Shown: positions 44,635 to 53,675, counted from the stretch's first letter. The stretch is 64,000 nt of DNA from Mesoterricola sediminis (GCF_030295425.1 NZ_AP027081.1:3951001-4015000); one strand, 5' to 3'. A program made the numbers and translations. The notes: generated from the sequence alone by a model not told the origin.

Positions 44635-45865
44635 AAGCCAGGGCTACACCCTTGCGGCGCTGCTCAAAGACGCCGATGGCATACCTGATGGTGCGCTCGT
44701 CCATGCCCACGTAGAAGCGACTGCGACTTGTGCGCTCCTGCTTCACGAAAGGAAGACGACCCTCAGCCATGGCTATGTTCAGTTCCATGCCCAATTCGCT
44801 CTTGTGGTAGGCATCAGCCTGGACTCCTGAGAACTCCAGGAACAGGCTGTGGAGAGGCTCTGAGGCAATCGTAATGACCCCGTGCGGCTCCGGGAGGTAG
44901 GTGAGCACCTCGATGAACTCAGCAGCCTTCTGGCGTGCCTGTGCCTTCGCTTGGGCTTTTTCATACATCAGGATGCCGTATGCCGGAGCAGCGTCTAGGG
45001 CGTCATACAGGGCGTCCAGGAGTTCCTTCCTGGTCCACGGGAGTTTCTTCCCATCAGAATCCAGACATCGGGCATTCCAGGCGATGTGCATGATGGATTC
45101 TCCAATCTCGTTGCTACCTGCGGTGGTCGTGGTCATGAAGTAGAGCGCCAAATGCGGATCGAGGTCATACCATCCGACTACATGCTCAGCAACCCTACGC
45201 AGCACGGCACGGCGCCCCAAGCCTTTGATGGCGATGGGTGCACGGTGTTCGAGGTAGCCCATAGCCCCCATCATCCGGTCCTCAAGGCTCCGGGTATTCC
45301 GCAGGAAGGGGCGGATGTCTCGATAGATTTCCAGTTCCGGCGCTAGAAACCTGACATCGAAGGTGGGCGGTGGAAGCCAGATTCCCGCTCGGTAGGAGCC
45401 CTTGGACATGATGGTGCCGGGTGCCATCAACATTGTGCGGGAGTTGAGCTTGAAGTCCCATGGCACCTTCTCATCGTCCTCATATGGATGGCAGACATGA
45501 TTCTTCAGCCGGGTCATGTCGATGTCGCTGGGGTGCCTGAAATGGGCATGGACGCCACCGCTGGGGGTCTGGACCTTCGGAAGGTGGATGTAAACCTCCC
45601 TATCCTCGAAATCCAGGATGCGCTGCACGGTCTCAGGTCCATCCGCATCTACGGCAGCAAGCCCACCGCGAAGCAGGTAACCCACTCCGTAGCCTTGCCG
45701 CAGCCAGGTATCCACGTAGTCGAGGCGCGATTCACCGAGGCTCTCATGGAGGTTCTCGAAGTAGTCCCAAGTGCGGGTGGTGTGCTTGGTGTCAGGGAAT
45801 ACCTTTGTGAACACGACATTGAAGCTTGCCAGCCCCTCAAGGTAATCAAGGTCCATGCTATTCAT
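44630..45865 (-). CDS. prim-pol-type primase/replication protein
   Basis: 411 residues from ATG 45865 (Met at 45856 also possible). The N-terminal ~200 residues resemble the bifunctional primase-polymerase domain: GYGVGYLLRGGLAAVDADG with its acidic pair near 73-75, then QTPSGGVHAHFRHP near 98-111 and a PGTIMSKGSYRAG stretch. The C-terminal half is helical (possible primase accessory or DNA-binding region); no helicase Walker motif is seen. It likely primes or starts replication of the excised island. Confidence 0.7.
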   Translation of the reverse strand: MNSMDLDYLEGLASFNVVFTKVFPDTKHTTRTWDYFENLHESLGESRLDYVDTWLRQGYGVGYLLRGGLAAVDADGPETVQRILDFEDREVYIHLPKVQTPSGGVHAHFRHPSDIDMTRLKNHVCHPYEDDEKVPWDFKLNSRTMLMAPGTIMSKGSYRAGIWLPPPTFDVRFLAPELEIYRDIRPFLRNTRSLEDRMMGAMGYLEHRAPIAIKGLGRRAVLRRVAEHVVGWYDLDPHLALYFMTTTTAGSNEIGESIMHIAWNARCLDSDGKKLPWTRKELLDALYDALDAAPAYGILMYEKAQAKAQARQKAAEFIEVLTYLPEPHGVITIASEPLHSLFLEFSGVQADAYHKSELGMELNIAMAEGRLPFVKQERTSRSRFYVGMDERTIRYAIGVFEQRRKGVALAS

Positions 45866-45915
45866 GGATCACCAGACCGGATGCTGGTGCTGTGGTGTGG
45901 TCAAAGAGATCAGGT

Positions 45916-46089
45916 TCATAGAAGAACCGACCTGACTTCAGCGGCACGCTGTTTCCATTCTCTGACCGCCGGGGCTTCGCCCCCATATAGCATGGGGTTG
46001 TCATCACCCAGCCCGTTGACCGTAGGCACAGCCAGCACCGCCAGACCAAACACAGGTCCTTGTCCAGATGACTTGATGTGCAGATGCAC
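45916..46089 (-). CDS. possible 57-residue protein after excisionase
   Basis: In the same frame as, and 12 bp past, the excisionase stop. From GTG 46089 it reads VHLHIKSSGQGPVFGLAVLA, VPTVNGLGDDNPMLYGGEAP and AVREWKQRAAEV before a TGA. Composition is protein-like, but the start has no clear Shine-Dalgarno and overlaps the palindrome element. No family recognised. Confidence 0.35.
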   Translation of the reverse strand: MHLHIKSSGQGPVFGLAVLAVPTVNGLGDDNPMLYGGEAPAVREWKQRAAEVRSVLL

Positions 46090-46106
46090 ACCTGTGACTG
46101 GTCACA
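46075..46106. repeat. double-palindrome element, copy B
   Basis: Two perfect 6-2-6 palindromes, TGTGCA-GA-TGCACA (46077-46090) and TGTGAC-TG-GTCACA (46093-46106), centred 16 bp apart. It sits across the excisionase stop, upstream of the primase gene. Candidate operator pair or replication iterons. Confidence 0.65.
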
Positions 46107-46314
46107 CACGCGGCACCCCCTCCACCAAAACTTGAAGGCTCTGGCGACTGACGTATTTCCAGTGCTTTCCTGCCTTGAAGCCATCAAGCCGCCCATCCCG
46201 CAGCCATGCGTTGATGGTGGTCTGAGTGACGCCAAGAAGCTGAGCAGCTTCCTTGGGGTGATACAGGGGCTCGTCCGGCAAACCTTTTGCCGAGAGAAGA
46301 TCGTTGAAGAGCAT
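46102..46314 (-). CDS. xis: excisionase-like helix-turn-helix protein
   Basis: 70 residues. YHPKEAAQLLGVTQTTINAW followed by LRDGRLDGFKAGKHWKYVSR is the winged-helix pattern of MerR/AlpA/excisionase 'helix-turn-helix domain 17' proteins. Such factors bend attachment-site DNA to favour excision, or activate the integrase gene. It lies at the far end of the island from int, reads toward the primase, and is first in the minus-strand module. Confidence 0.8.
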   Translation of the reverse strand: MLFNDLLSAKGLPDEPLYHPKEAAQLLGVTQTTINAWLRDGRLDGFKAGKHWKYVSRQSLQVLVEGVPRV

Positions 46315-46653
46315 TCATGCTCCCTTGAGGTGATGGGGGCGGCTCGGCCGCAGAGCGGCGAGCCGACCCAGTTCAGGTCAAGAGGCTTCAAGGCGCCCTC
46401 TTACCTATTGCGTGTTTAGTTGAAGCGCTCCCTTCGATGCCTTCTCTGTGATTAATTTAACCCTACTGATTCCTTTAAATGACCCAAACGGTTGCCTACG
46501 CCGGGAAGCATTCGGCTGAAGCCAGGGCAGCCTAACCAGTCTGCTGGGACCTCAGTGCCAAAGTTGACCTCCCCTGCGCCACTGGGATGGGGTCACTCGT
46601 TGCGGCAAACATCCTCCCTATGCCCGTCCCTACTGCCTTTCTGGCTGGTCAAG

Positions 46654-46673
46654 CTTGTGGCGTCCTTGTGACA
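46654..46673 (+). repeat. putative integrase arm site, right
   Basis: CTTGTGGCGTCCTTGTGACA, matching 40273-40292 with one difference, 114 bp inside the right tRNA copy. Confidence 0.6.
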
Positions 46674-46743
46674 CGATCCCTGTCCAGGCGGTAGAATCAG
46701 GCTGAACCCGAGGGTTCACCTCGATCTTTGGCTGAACAGGAAA

Positions 46744-46773
46744 AGAGCCCGAAACGTTGTCGTTTCAGGCTCT
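46744..46773 (-). terminator. intrinsic terminator of tRNA-fMet
   Basis: Minus strand: AGAGCC-N-GAAACG type stem (13 bp with one mismatch, loop 4 nt) followed by TTTT, 14 bp past the tRNA 3' end. Confidence 0.88.
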
Positions 46774-46783
46774 CGTCATCTGG

Positions 46784-46870
<87 letters not shown>

Positions 46871-46875
46871 GGACC

Positions 46876-46903
46876 AGTGTATCACCTTCCTGGGGCAATG
46901 CAA
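46876..46903 (-). promoter_or_regulatory. promoter of tRNA-fMet
   Basis: Minus strand TTGCAT, 16 bp, TACACT, placing the transcription start a few bases before the tRNA 5' end at 46864. Confidence 0.5.
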
Positions 46904-46943
46904 AGGCGGATTGCGTTAATCTCAAGGCCACCGAGGGAGCAAC

Positions 46944-48893
46944 ATGGGGCGTTGGGTCATTTGGCTGGTTGCAGCGATCTGGGGCACGGGGTTGGCGGCG
47001 TTCGATCCGGGGCGCTGGTTCGACAAGCCGAAGTCGCCGCGGGTGGCCCAGTACCACATCGAGGCGGCCCTGGACTGGCCCAACAAGGCCCTGGAGGGCC
47101 GCGAGACGATCACCTGGCGCAACACGGGTCATGCTCCGACGGCTGAGTTCCCCCTGCATCTGTATCTCAACGCGTTCAAGGGGCCCCAGACGGCCTTCGT
47201 GCGGGAGATGGGCGGCCCCCGGAAACTGACGCGCGATTTCGACGAACGGAACCCCCGGCATTGGGGCTACTGCCGGCTCCTGTCGGTGAAGCTCGGGGAC
47301 AAGGTCCTGGAGGGGCACGCGGGGGAGGACGCCACGGTGTGGTGGGTCCGGCTCCCGAAGCCGGTGGCGCCGGGGGAGACGATCCGCCTGGATGTGGCCT
47401 GGGAGAGCCGGTTCCCGCGGATCATCGCGCGGTCGGGCTGGAGCGGGAGCGGGTCGGGGGATTTCCTGATGGGGGCCCAGTGGTACCCCAAGGCCGGGGT
47501 CTACGAGGGCGACCACTGGGTCTGCCACGCCTACCACGCGTTCACGGAGTTCTACTCGGACTTCGGGGTCTACGACGTGGAGCTGAGCCTGCCGAACGCG
47601 CTGCTGCTGGCCCACGTGGGGGCGCAGACCAATTTCAGGACCGATGACGACGTCACGCCCGATCCCAAGCGGAAGTTGAACGTGATCTGGAAGCTGCACG
47701 CGGAGGACGTCCACGATTTCGCCTGGGCGGTGATGCCCTCCCGGAGCTGGAACTTCAAGAAGTTCGAGTACCGGGGCGTCCAGGTGTTCTGCTACTACCA
47801 GCCCGAGAACTTCACCAACCTGGAGCGCCAGATGCTCGCGGTCCGGGTGGCCCTGCGCCACGCGGGCGAGTGGTTCATGCCCTACCCCTATCCGGTGCTG
47901 ACGGTCCTCGACCTCCCGGAGGAGGCGCGCGGGGCTGACGGGATGGAATACCCCACCCTGGTGACGGCCTCGTCGGTGCGGTTCGACCCGCTGAGGATCC
48001 GCTACGCGCCGGAGCACGTGACGATCCACGAGATCGGGCACCAGTGGTTCTACGGGATGCTGGCCTCCAACGAGGTGGAGGAGGCCTGGCTCGACGAGGG
48101 CTTCACGACCTGGTTCACGCAGCGCGCCATGGAGCGCGGCTACCAGGCGATGTTCGGCTCCCGCCGGTTCCAGGTGGGCACGGACGCGGAATCCGCGCTG
48201 GCCTACCGGGCGATGCCGTCGACGGACCCGATCCTCCGGCCCAGCTACCTGGCCCGCGACTACCAGTCCTACGGGGTGGCGGCCTACAGCAAGCCGGCCC
48301 TGGTGCTCGACCAGCTCGAGGCGATGATCGGCCGTCCCACCATGGAGCAGGTGGTCCAGACCTACGCGCGGGAGTTCGCCTTCCGGCATCCCAAGGCCCA
48401 GGATTTCAAGCGGGTCGCGGAACGGGTCGCGGGCCGGGACCTGTCCGCCTTCTGGAAGGACTGGATGGAGGGCACGGACGTCCTGGACATGGCCATCGAC
48501 AAGGTCGAGGTGCGCGAGGTGACCGAGGGCGGCTGGATGGACGCGTCCGGGGGCATGGTCTTCGCGGCGCCGCAGCCATCGGCCCCGGGCCGCAAGGGCG
48601 CCATCACCCTCGTCCGCAAGGGCGGAATCCGCGCGCCCATCACGCTGTGGGTCCGGCTCGAGGACCGCTCTGAACGGCGCCTCGCGTGGGACGGGCAGGA
48701 CCGGTGGGTGACCTACGAGTTCGAGAGCCCCGTCACGGCCGCGATCCTGGACCCCGACGGGAACTACCCCCTGCTGAAGGACCGCCTCCACGCGAGCTGG
48801 AGCGCCAAGCCCGTGCGCCGCGGATTCCACTACTGGGCCCAGATGCTGGTGGGGACCCTCACCGCCCTCCTTCAGGGGGCCGGCGCCGCCTGA
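46944..48893 (+). CDS. M1-family zinc aminopeptidase
   Basis: 649 residues with a signal peptide (~1-18). The M1 catalytic signature HEIGHQW is at 362-368 with the third zinc ligand E385 (HExxH-x18-E). The exopeptidase motif of the family appears as DGMEYPTLVTA near 333. A C-terminal domain follows (~400-649). Exported, so likely trimming peptides in the periplasm or on the surface. It converges with the next gene, with a 22-bp overlap of 3' ends. Confidence 0.92.
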   Translation: MGRWVIWLVAAIWGTGLAAFDPGRWFDKPKSPRVAQYHIEAALDWPNKALEGRETITWRNTGHAPTAEFPLHLYLNAFKGPQTAFVREMGGPRKLTRDFDERNPRHWGYCRLLSVKLGDKVLEGHAGEDATVWWVRLPKPVAPGETIRLDVAWESRFPRIIARSGWSGSGSGDFLMGAQWYPKAGVYEGDHWVCHAYHAFTEFYSDFGVYDVELSLPNALLLAHVGAQTNFRTDDDVTPDPKRKLNVIWKLHAEDVHDFAWAVMPSRSWNFKKFEYRGVQVFCYYQPENFTNLERQMLAVRVALRHAGEWFMPYPYPVLTVLDLPEEARGADGMEYPTLVTASSVRFDPLRIRYAPEHVTIHEIGHQWFYGMLASNEVEEAWLDEGFTTWFTQRAMERGYQAMFGSRRFQVGTDAESALAYRAMPSTDPILRPSYLARDYQSYGVAAYSKPALVLDQLEAMIGRPTMEQVVQTYAREFAFRHPKAQDFKRVAERVAGRDLSAFWKDWMEGTDVLDMAIDKVEVREVTEGGWMDASGGMVFAAPQPSAPGRKGAITLVRKGGIRAPITLWVRLEDRSERRLAWDGQDRWVTYEFESPVTAAILDPDGNYPLLKDRLHASWSAKPVRRGFHYWAQMLVGTLTALLQGAGAA

Positions 48894-49831
48894 TCCAGGG
48901 CCGCGTCGCCCATCCGGATGGACCGCACGGTACCGTCCGGGGCGAGGCGGATCCGCACGGGGAAGAGCACCAGGCCCCAGGCCTGGAGGGGCTCCTCCCC
49001 GGGCAGGAGCCAGCCCTCGCGGCCTGCGGCCGCCATCCTGGCGGCCAGGTCCCGGGCCCGTTCCATGGCCTGCCCAGGGAGGGAAACAGGGAATCCCCCG
49101 AGCCGCCCCTCCTCCACGGGCAGGATCCACTGGCCCTCGCCCGGCGCGGGGGCCTCGCCGCGGAAGGGGGTGATCAGGAAGGCCTCCCCGCCCAGCCCCC
49201 GCAGGTCCGTCTCACGGTAGTCCAGGCCGGGCAGGCTCCAGAGGCGGAACATGGGGGTCGGGGCGCCGAGGAGGGCGAAGGCCCGCTGGAAGCCCAGGAA
49301 GTCCCCGGGCGCGTCCTCGCCCCAGGCTTCCCGGAGGGCCGTGAACCGGTCCCGGTCGGCCTCGGCGAGGGCGAAGCAGAGGGCGTGGCGCAGGGCCCAG
49401 CCGCGCAGGAGCCCCGCCACGGGCGCGCCGAGGATGCGATCCTCCCAGAGGCGGCGCAGGGCCGGGGCGGCGCCGGCGGCGCGCCCCCAGCGCCACACGG
49501 CGAGGCCGCTGCCGTCCAGGGTGAGGGGGAGGTCGGCCAGGGCCCGGGCGGGATCGGGGGCCGAGGCCAGGCGCCGGACCGCTTCGGCTTCGCGCCACCG
49601 GTCCGTGCCCGGGCGGAAGGGGTTCCGGGGCCGGCCGGGACCGGCCGCGGCACGGAGCCAGGCGAGGGCGGCGGGGTCCGTGGAGGCCGCGGGCGGGGGC
49701 GGCAGGGCCGCGCCCTCTTCCAGGGCCCCCAGCACCAGGTCGGCGGACTCGGCGTAGGGGACGCGGGCGGGGCGCTCCGCGTGCGCCTGGAGGCAGAGGA
49801 GGGCTGCTGGGAGGAGGAGGGGGATCTTCAC
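48872..49831 (-). CDS. exported hypothetical protein
   Basis: 319 residues, signal peptide ~1-18 (LLLPAALLCLQAHA). The mature part is Ala/Leu/Arg-rich and mostly helical, with SGLAVWRWGRAAGAAPAL in the middle and a beta-like end. No family recognised. The 3' end overlaps the M1 peptidase gene on the other strand; G/C third positions support coding on this strand. Confidence 0.65.
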   Translation of the reverse strand: MKIPLLLPAALLCLQAHAERPARVPYAESADLVLGALEEGAALPPPPAASTDPAALAWLRAAAGPGRPRNPFRPGTDRWREAEAVRRLASAPDPARALADLPLTLDGSGLAVWRWGRAAGAAPALRRLWEDRILGAPVAGLLRGWALRHALCFALAEADRDRFTALREAWGEDAPGDFLGFQRAFALLGAPTPMFRLWSLPGLDYRETDLRGLGGEAFLITPFRGEAPAPGEGQWILPVEEGRLGGFPVSLPGQAMERARDLAARMAAAGREGWLLPGEEPLQAWGLVLFPVRIRLAPDGTVRSIRMGDAALDQAAPAP

Positions 49832-49896
49832 CGGGGGGCTCCGGGGGCGTGGGCGGTAGAATCTCCTATATGATGCTCGAACCCGGGGGTGTTTCC

Positions 49897-50616
49897 ATGA
49901 CCATCGATCCGTCCGTCGCCGCCAAGCTCGTGGTCGCCCTGGACGTGCCCAGCGCGGGGGAGGCCCTGGACCTCGCGGCGAAGCTGAAGGGACGGGTCGG
50001 CATGTTCAAGGTCGGCCTCGAGCTCTTCTGCGCGGAGGGACCCGCCTTCGTGCGGGAGGTGCAGAAGGCCGGGCCGGTCTTCCTGGACCTCAAGCTCCAC
50101 GACATCCCCAATACGGTGGCCCGGGCCCTGGAGGCGCTGCTGCCCCTGGACCCCTCGCTGCTGACCATCCACACCCAGGGCGGGCCGGCCATGATGGAGG
50201 CCGCGGCGGAGGCCGTCCGCGCCCACCGCCAGCGCGGGGGGCGGACGCGGCTCCTGGGGGTCACCATCCTCACGAGCCTCGGGCCCGAGGCCCTGGCGCG
50301 GCTGGGCTCGACGGCGGAGCCCGGGGACCTGGCCCTCCACCTGGCGAGGCTGGCCAAGGACTGCGGCTGCGATGGGGTCGTGTGCTCCGCGCGGGAGGCG
50401 GCCGCGGTGCGCGCCGCCTGTGGCGAGGCCTTCCACCGCCTCACCCCGGGCATCCGCCCCGGGGGCGTGGCGGCCCAGGACCAGGCGCGGGTGGTGACCC
50501 CCGCCCAGGCCCTCCGGGAAGGGGCCACCTGGCTCGTGGTGGGGCGCCCCATCACCCAGGCCCCGGATCCCGCGGCGGCGGCCGACGCCATCCTCCGGGA
50601 CATGGCGACGGCCTGA
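49897..50616 (+). CDS. pyrF: orotidine 5'-phosphate decarboxylase
   Basis: 239 residues from ATG 49897. TIM barrel with catalytic DxKxxD at D64-K66-D69 (DLKLHDIPNTV), and the phosphate loop GIRPGGVAAQDQARV then LVVGRPIT near the end. It converts OMP to UMP, the last pyrimidine step. Closely followed (1 bp) by a membrane protein gene. A TAGAAT hexamer lies at 49857-49862. Confidence 0.95.
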   Translation: MTIDPSVAAKLVVALDVPSAGEALDLAAKLKGRVGMFKVGLELFCAEGPAFVREVQKAGPVFLDLKLHDIPNTVARALEALLPLDPSLLTIHTQGGPAMMEAAAEAVRAHRQRGGRTRLLGVTILTSLGPEALARLGSTAEPGDLALHLARLAKDCGCDGVVCSAREAAAVRAACGEAFHRLTPGIRPGGVAAQDQARVVTPAQALREGATWLVVGRPITQAPDPAAAADAILRDMATA

Positions 50617-50617
50617 C

Positions 50618-51178
50618 ATGAGCGCAGCCACACCCCTCGTCTTTCGTCCCAGCCTCGCCCAGCGCGCCCTGGCGGTGCTCCTGTGCGCGGGCTCCTGGCT
50701 GGTTGGCATCCGGGCCGTCGGCATGCTGGTCAACGCCGTCAACGGTCTCGCGACGATCCTCCACCAGGCCCTGGCCCTGGGCGAGCCGACCACCCGGCTC
50801 TGGCTGGTGCTGATCCTGAGCCTCGCCCTGTGCCTCCTGGCCGGGGTGCTGCTCCTCCTGGCCACCCTCGGCCTGGTCCTCATCGAGGGGAGCTCGGTGA
50901 TGGTGGACGAGCTGGGCATCACGGTGGAGCACGCGGGGCTGCCGCGGGCCCTGGCGCGCCGCCTGGGCGCGGGACACCTGCCGTGGAAGTACGTGCGGAG
51001 CCTGGAGAAGGGCCGCGTCTTCTTCATCCTCCGGGGCGGCGCGCCCCCCTCGGAAACGACCTCCGACGTGGCCGGGACCTGGGCCCGGACCAACCTCCGC
51101 TTCCTGATGGTGGACGAGCTGGAGCGGCTCGTCCTGATCATCCTGGAGAAGAGCCCCAACATCTCCCTCAAGGACTGA
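50618..51178 (+). CDS. membrane protein of unknown function
   Basis: 186 residues with two long hydrophobic segments (~16-38 and ~62-90) and a cytosolic C-terminal half with a KYVRSLEKGRVFFIL stretch, reminiscent of a PH-like membrane-associated domain. No firm family. Directly follows pyrF and precedes another anchored protein by 3 bp, so translation is probably coupled. Confidence 0.65.
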   Translation: MSAATPLVFRPSLAQRALAVLLCAGSWLVGIRAVGMLVNAVNGLATILHQALALGEPTTRLWLVLILSLALCLLAGVLLLLATLGLVLIEGSSVMVDELGITVEHAGLPRALARRLGAGHLPWKYVRSLEKGRVFFILRGGAPPSETTSDVAGTWARTNLRFLMVDELERLVLIILEKSPNISLKD

Positions 51179-51181
51179 CCG

Positions 51182-51697
51182 ATGGCCCCTGCCTCCATCC
51201 ACCACCGCCGCCGGTGGTTCTACGTTCTCTGGACCTGCCTCCTCCTCCTGAGCCTGGGCGCCCTCGTCCTCTGGAACCTGCCGACGCGGACCGACCAGGC
51301 CTCTCTCCAGATGGGAGTCGTCATCCCGGACGCTCCTTCGGGCGCTCGGGTGCAGGTCTGGGCCGGTCCCCGGGCCCGCTGCCCCCACCCCGCCTGGGAC
51401 GGCCGGGGGTCCCTGGGGGAGGCGGCCCTCGGACCGGCGGGGGATGCCCGCTTGCCCCTTCTCCGGGTGCCCATCGCCCGCCGGCGCTGGGTCAAGGACT
51501 TCATCCCCGGGCGCACCTGGGAGATCGTCCTGCTCCGGGTGGTGGTCCCGGGCCAGCCGGACAAATTCATTATTTATCCCCTCACCCTGGACATCCGGGC
51601 GGGGCTGCTGGGTCCCGGCCGGAAGCTTTTGATCACAAGTCAGTCCAAGTGGGCCAAGCTCCGGGTCGAAGTCCCCCCCCCAAATGGGCTACCCTGA
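51182..51697 (+). CDS. single-pass membrane protein of unknown function
   Basis: 171 residues: basic N-terminus (HHRRRWFY), one helix (~13-32, LWTCLLLLSLGALVLWNLP), then an exported beta-rich region with TWEIVLLRVVVPGQPDKF. No family recognised. It follows the previous gene by 3 bp, and the two may form a complex. Confidence 0.6.
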   Translation: MAPASIHHRRRWFYVLWTCLLLLSLGALVLWNLPTRTDQASLQMGVVIPDAPSGARVQVWAGPRARCPHPAWDGRGSLGEAALGPAGDARLPLLRVPIARRRWVKDFIPGRTWEIVLLRVVVPGQPDKFIIYPLTLDIRAGLLGPGRKLLITSQSKWAKLRVEVPPPNGLP

Positions 51698-51723
51698 AAC
51701 CTTCAATTGACTTGGAGCCACCC

Positions 51724-52791
51724 ATGCGCACCCCTGCCCTCATGACCCTCGCCCTCGTGCCCGCCGCCTTGGTGGCCCAGGCCCCCGCCCTCCCCGACTA
51801 CATGACCATCCTGAAGGACGAGACCCCCAAGGTCGACGAGCTCCTCAAGGCCTACAAGCCCCTCGAGGCCCTGAAGCACGCCGAGGGGCTGCTTCCCGCC
51901 ACCCTTCCCGCCTTCGACAAGGCCGATGCCCGCACGGCCATGAAGACCTCCATCTCCTTCAGCGGCCTCACCCGCCTCTACCTCCTGGCCGCCAAGGCCG
52001 CGGGCCAGGCCGGCGAGTGGGAGAAGGTGCTGGACTTCTGCACCAAGGCGGACGCCTGCGCCCGGGTGAACCACGAGAGCACCAAGGCCGCCCTGTCCCC
52101 GGTGATCGCCACCTGGACGGACGCCGTGGCCAAGGCCAAGGTCTTCGTCGACCAGAACGGCGAGCGCATCAAGGCCCTCAAGCCCGCGACCCGCACGGCC
52201 GAGGAGGAGACCTTCTACAAGGAGTTCGTGAAGAAGGACGAGATCTACCGCACCACCAAGAGCGCCTCCGAGAAGTCCGAAGTCGCCAAGTGGCTCCAGA
52301 CGAACCTCCAGAAGTTCCGCGACCTGGAGGCCAAGAGCCAGAAGGCCGCCCAGGAGCAGGACGACGTCAACGCCCTGAAGATGTACAACGGCAACCTCGA
52401 GAACGGCCCCAAGGTCATCAAGCAGCTCCAGGAAGCCATCGACGCCACGAAGACCGAGGCCGACCTGATCCCCACCAAGATCGAGACGATGAAGAAGACC
52501 CTCAAGGACGAGTCCGACGAGATCACCAAGGGCGTCGCCGAGGCCAAGGTGAAGGGCAAGGAGGACAAGCGCCTCAAGTACTTCGAGAACGTCATGAAGA
52601 CCCGGGCCAACTACGAGAGCCGCAAGGAGACCAGCGACAAGCTGAACTTCCTGTTCCGCCTCCGCCACAACGTGGCCGGGACGCCGCTCGAGCCCAAGGC
52701 TGACGAGATCATCGGCCGCGTCATCAAGGGCGAGGATCCCCTCGGCGCCGCCCCCAAGGGGGCCAAGGGCAAGGCCAAGAAGGCCAAGTGA
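51724..52791 (+). CDS. exported helical/coiled-coil protein
   Basis: 355 residues, signal peptide ~1-20 (LMTLALVPAALVAQAPA). The rest is Lys/Glu/Ala-rich helix with likely coiled coil (~150-330) and ends in a Lys-rich tail (GAKGKAKKAK). No family recognised. Its TGA overlaps the start of the next gene, which encodes a similar exported helical protein with the same kind of Lys-rich tail. Confidence 0.7.
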   Translation: MRTPALMTLALVPAALVAQAPALPDYMTILKDETPKVDELLKAYKPLEALKHAEGLLPATLPAFDKADARTAMKTSISFSGLTRLYLLAAKAAGQAGEWEKVLDFCTKADACARVNHESTKAALSPVIATWTDAVAKAKVFVDQNGERIKALKPATRTAEEETFYKEFVKKDEIYRTTKSASEKSEVAKWLQTNLQKFRDLEAKSQKAAQEQDDVNALKMYNGNLENGPKVIKQLQEAIDATKTEADLIPTKIETMKKTLKDESDEITKGVAEAKVKGKEDKRLKYFENVMKTRANYESRKETSDKLNFLFRLRHNVAGTPLEPKADEIIGRVIKGEDPLGAAPKGAKGKAKKAK

Positions 52792-53675
52792 TGGCCCGAC
52801 TCAGGCTCCTCCTCCCCTCCCTCCTGGCCCTGGCCGTCCCGGGGTTCGCCCAGCACCTCCCCGACAAGTTCCGGGACAACCGGGCCGGATGGGAGGAGAG
52901 CCTGGCCAAGGGGGCTTCGGCCCCTGTCCGGAAGGCCACCGAGTCCCTCCTCCTCCAGGAGGGCCCGGCCGTCAATCCCTCCGACTACAACGCCATGCAC
53001 GCCCTGGTGGCGGTCATGGGCCTCGCGGCCCGCTCCTGCGTGATGGAGGGGGCCTGGGAGGACGCCGTGGCCCACCTGAAGAAGGCGGCCCAGACCGCGG
53101 CGGACAACGCCTCCGGGGCCGAGGCCACCCTCGGCTCCATCCGCGGCCAGCACCAGGCCAACCTCAAGGCCTGGCGGACCGAGCTCGCCAAGCTGGAACA
53201 GCGGGTCCAGGACCTGGACGCCCAGCCCGGCCTGACTTCGGACCAGCTCAAGGTGCGCACCCAGGCCCGGGCCCAGATGGACGAGTACCGGAACGCGGCG
53301 GCCGCCAGCGAACGCAGCCTCGGGGAGATCGCGTCCATCCTCGCCCAGCTCCGCAAGGAGCAGGACGTCTACGCGGCGAGCCTGGCGGAGTGGCAGGGTT
53401 TCCTGGCCAAGGAGAAGGCGGACATCGCCCGCGTGGGCTCGAACGAGGCCTATGTCACCGAGAAGCTGGAGCAGGTGAAGGGGGACGACGCCAAGCCCCT
53501 CGCCGAGCGCCTGGCCTATGCGCGCCGCCTGGTCCGCCTCGATCCCGTCAGCGCCGACGGCAAGCGGTTCCTGGCCGGATTGACGGGCGGCGAGGAAGAG
53601 AAGCCCGCGCCGAAGCCCGCCCCGGCCCGCAAGGCGAAGAAGGCCAAGTCGAAGAAGGCCCGCGCCGCCAACTGA
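52791..53675 (+). CDS. exported helical/coiled-coil protein, companion
   Basis: 294 residues from ATG 52791 overlapping the previous stop. Signal peptide ~1-20 (LLLPSLLALAVPGFAQ), then helical, with coiled-coil-prone stretches (~115-215). A Lys/Ala tail (RKAKKAKSKKARAAN) repeats the style of its neighbour. Function unknown. The matching architecture suggests a paired periplasmic system. Confidence 0.7.
   Translation: MARLRLLLPSLLALAVPGFAQHLPDKFRDNRAGWEESLAKGASAPVRKATESLLLQEGPAVNPSDYNAMHALVAVMGLAARSCVMEGAWEDAVAHLKKAAQTAADNASGAEATLGSIRGQHQANLKAWRTELAKLEQRVQDLDAQPGLTSDQLKVRTQARAQMDEYRNAAAASERSLGEIASILAQLRKEQDVYAASLAEWQGFLAKEKADIARVGSNEAYVTEKLEQVKGDDAKPLAERLAYARRLVRLDPVSADGKRFLAGLTGGEEEKPAPKPAPARKAKKAKSKKARAAN

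Noticed and set aside
45858-46391. 177-residue minus-strand frame over the excisionase
   Set aside because: Cys/Ser/Trp-rich, overlaps the clear HTH protein in another frame, no ribosome site.
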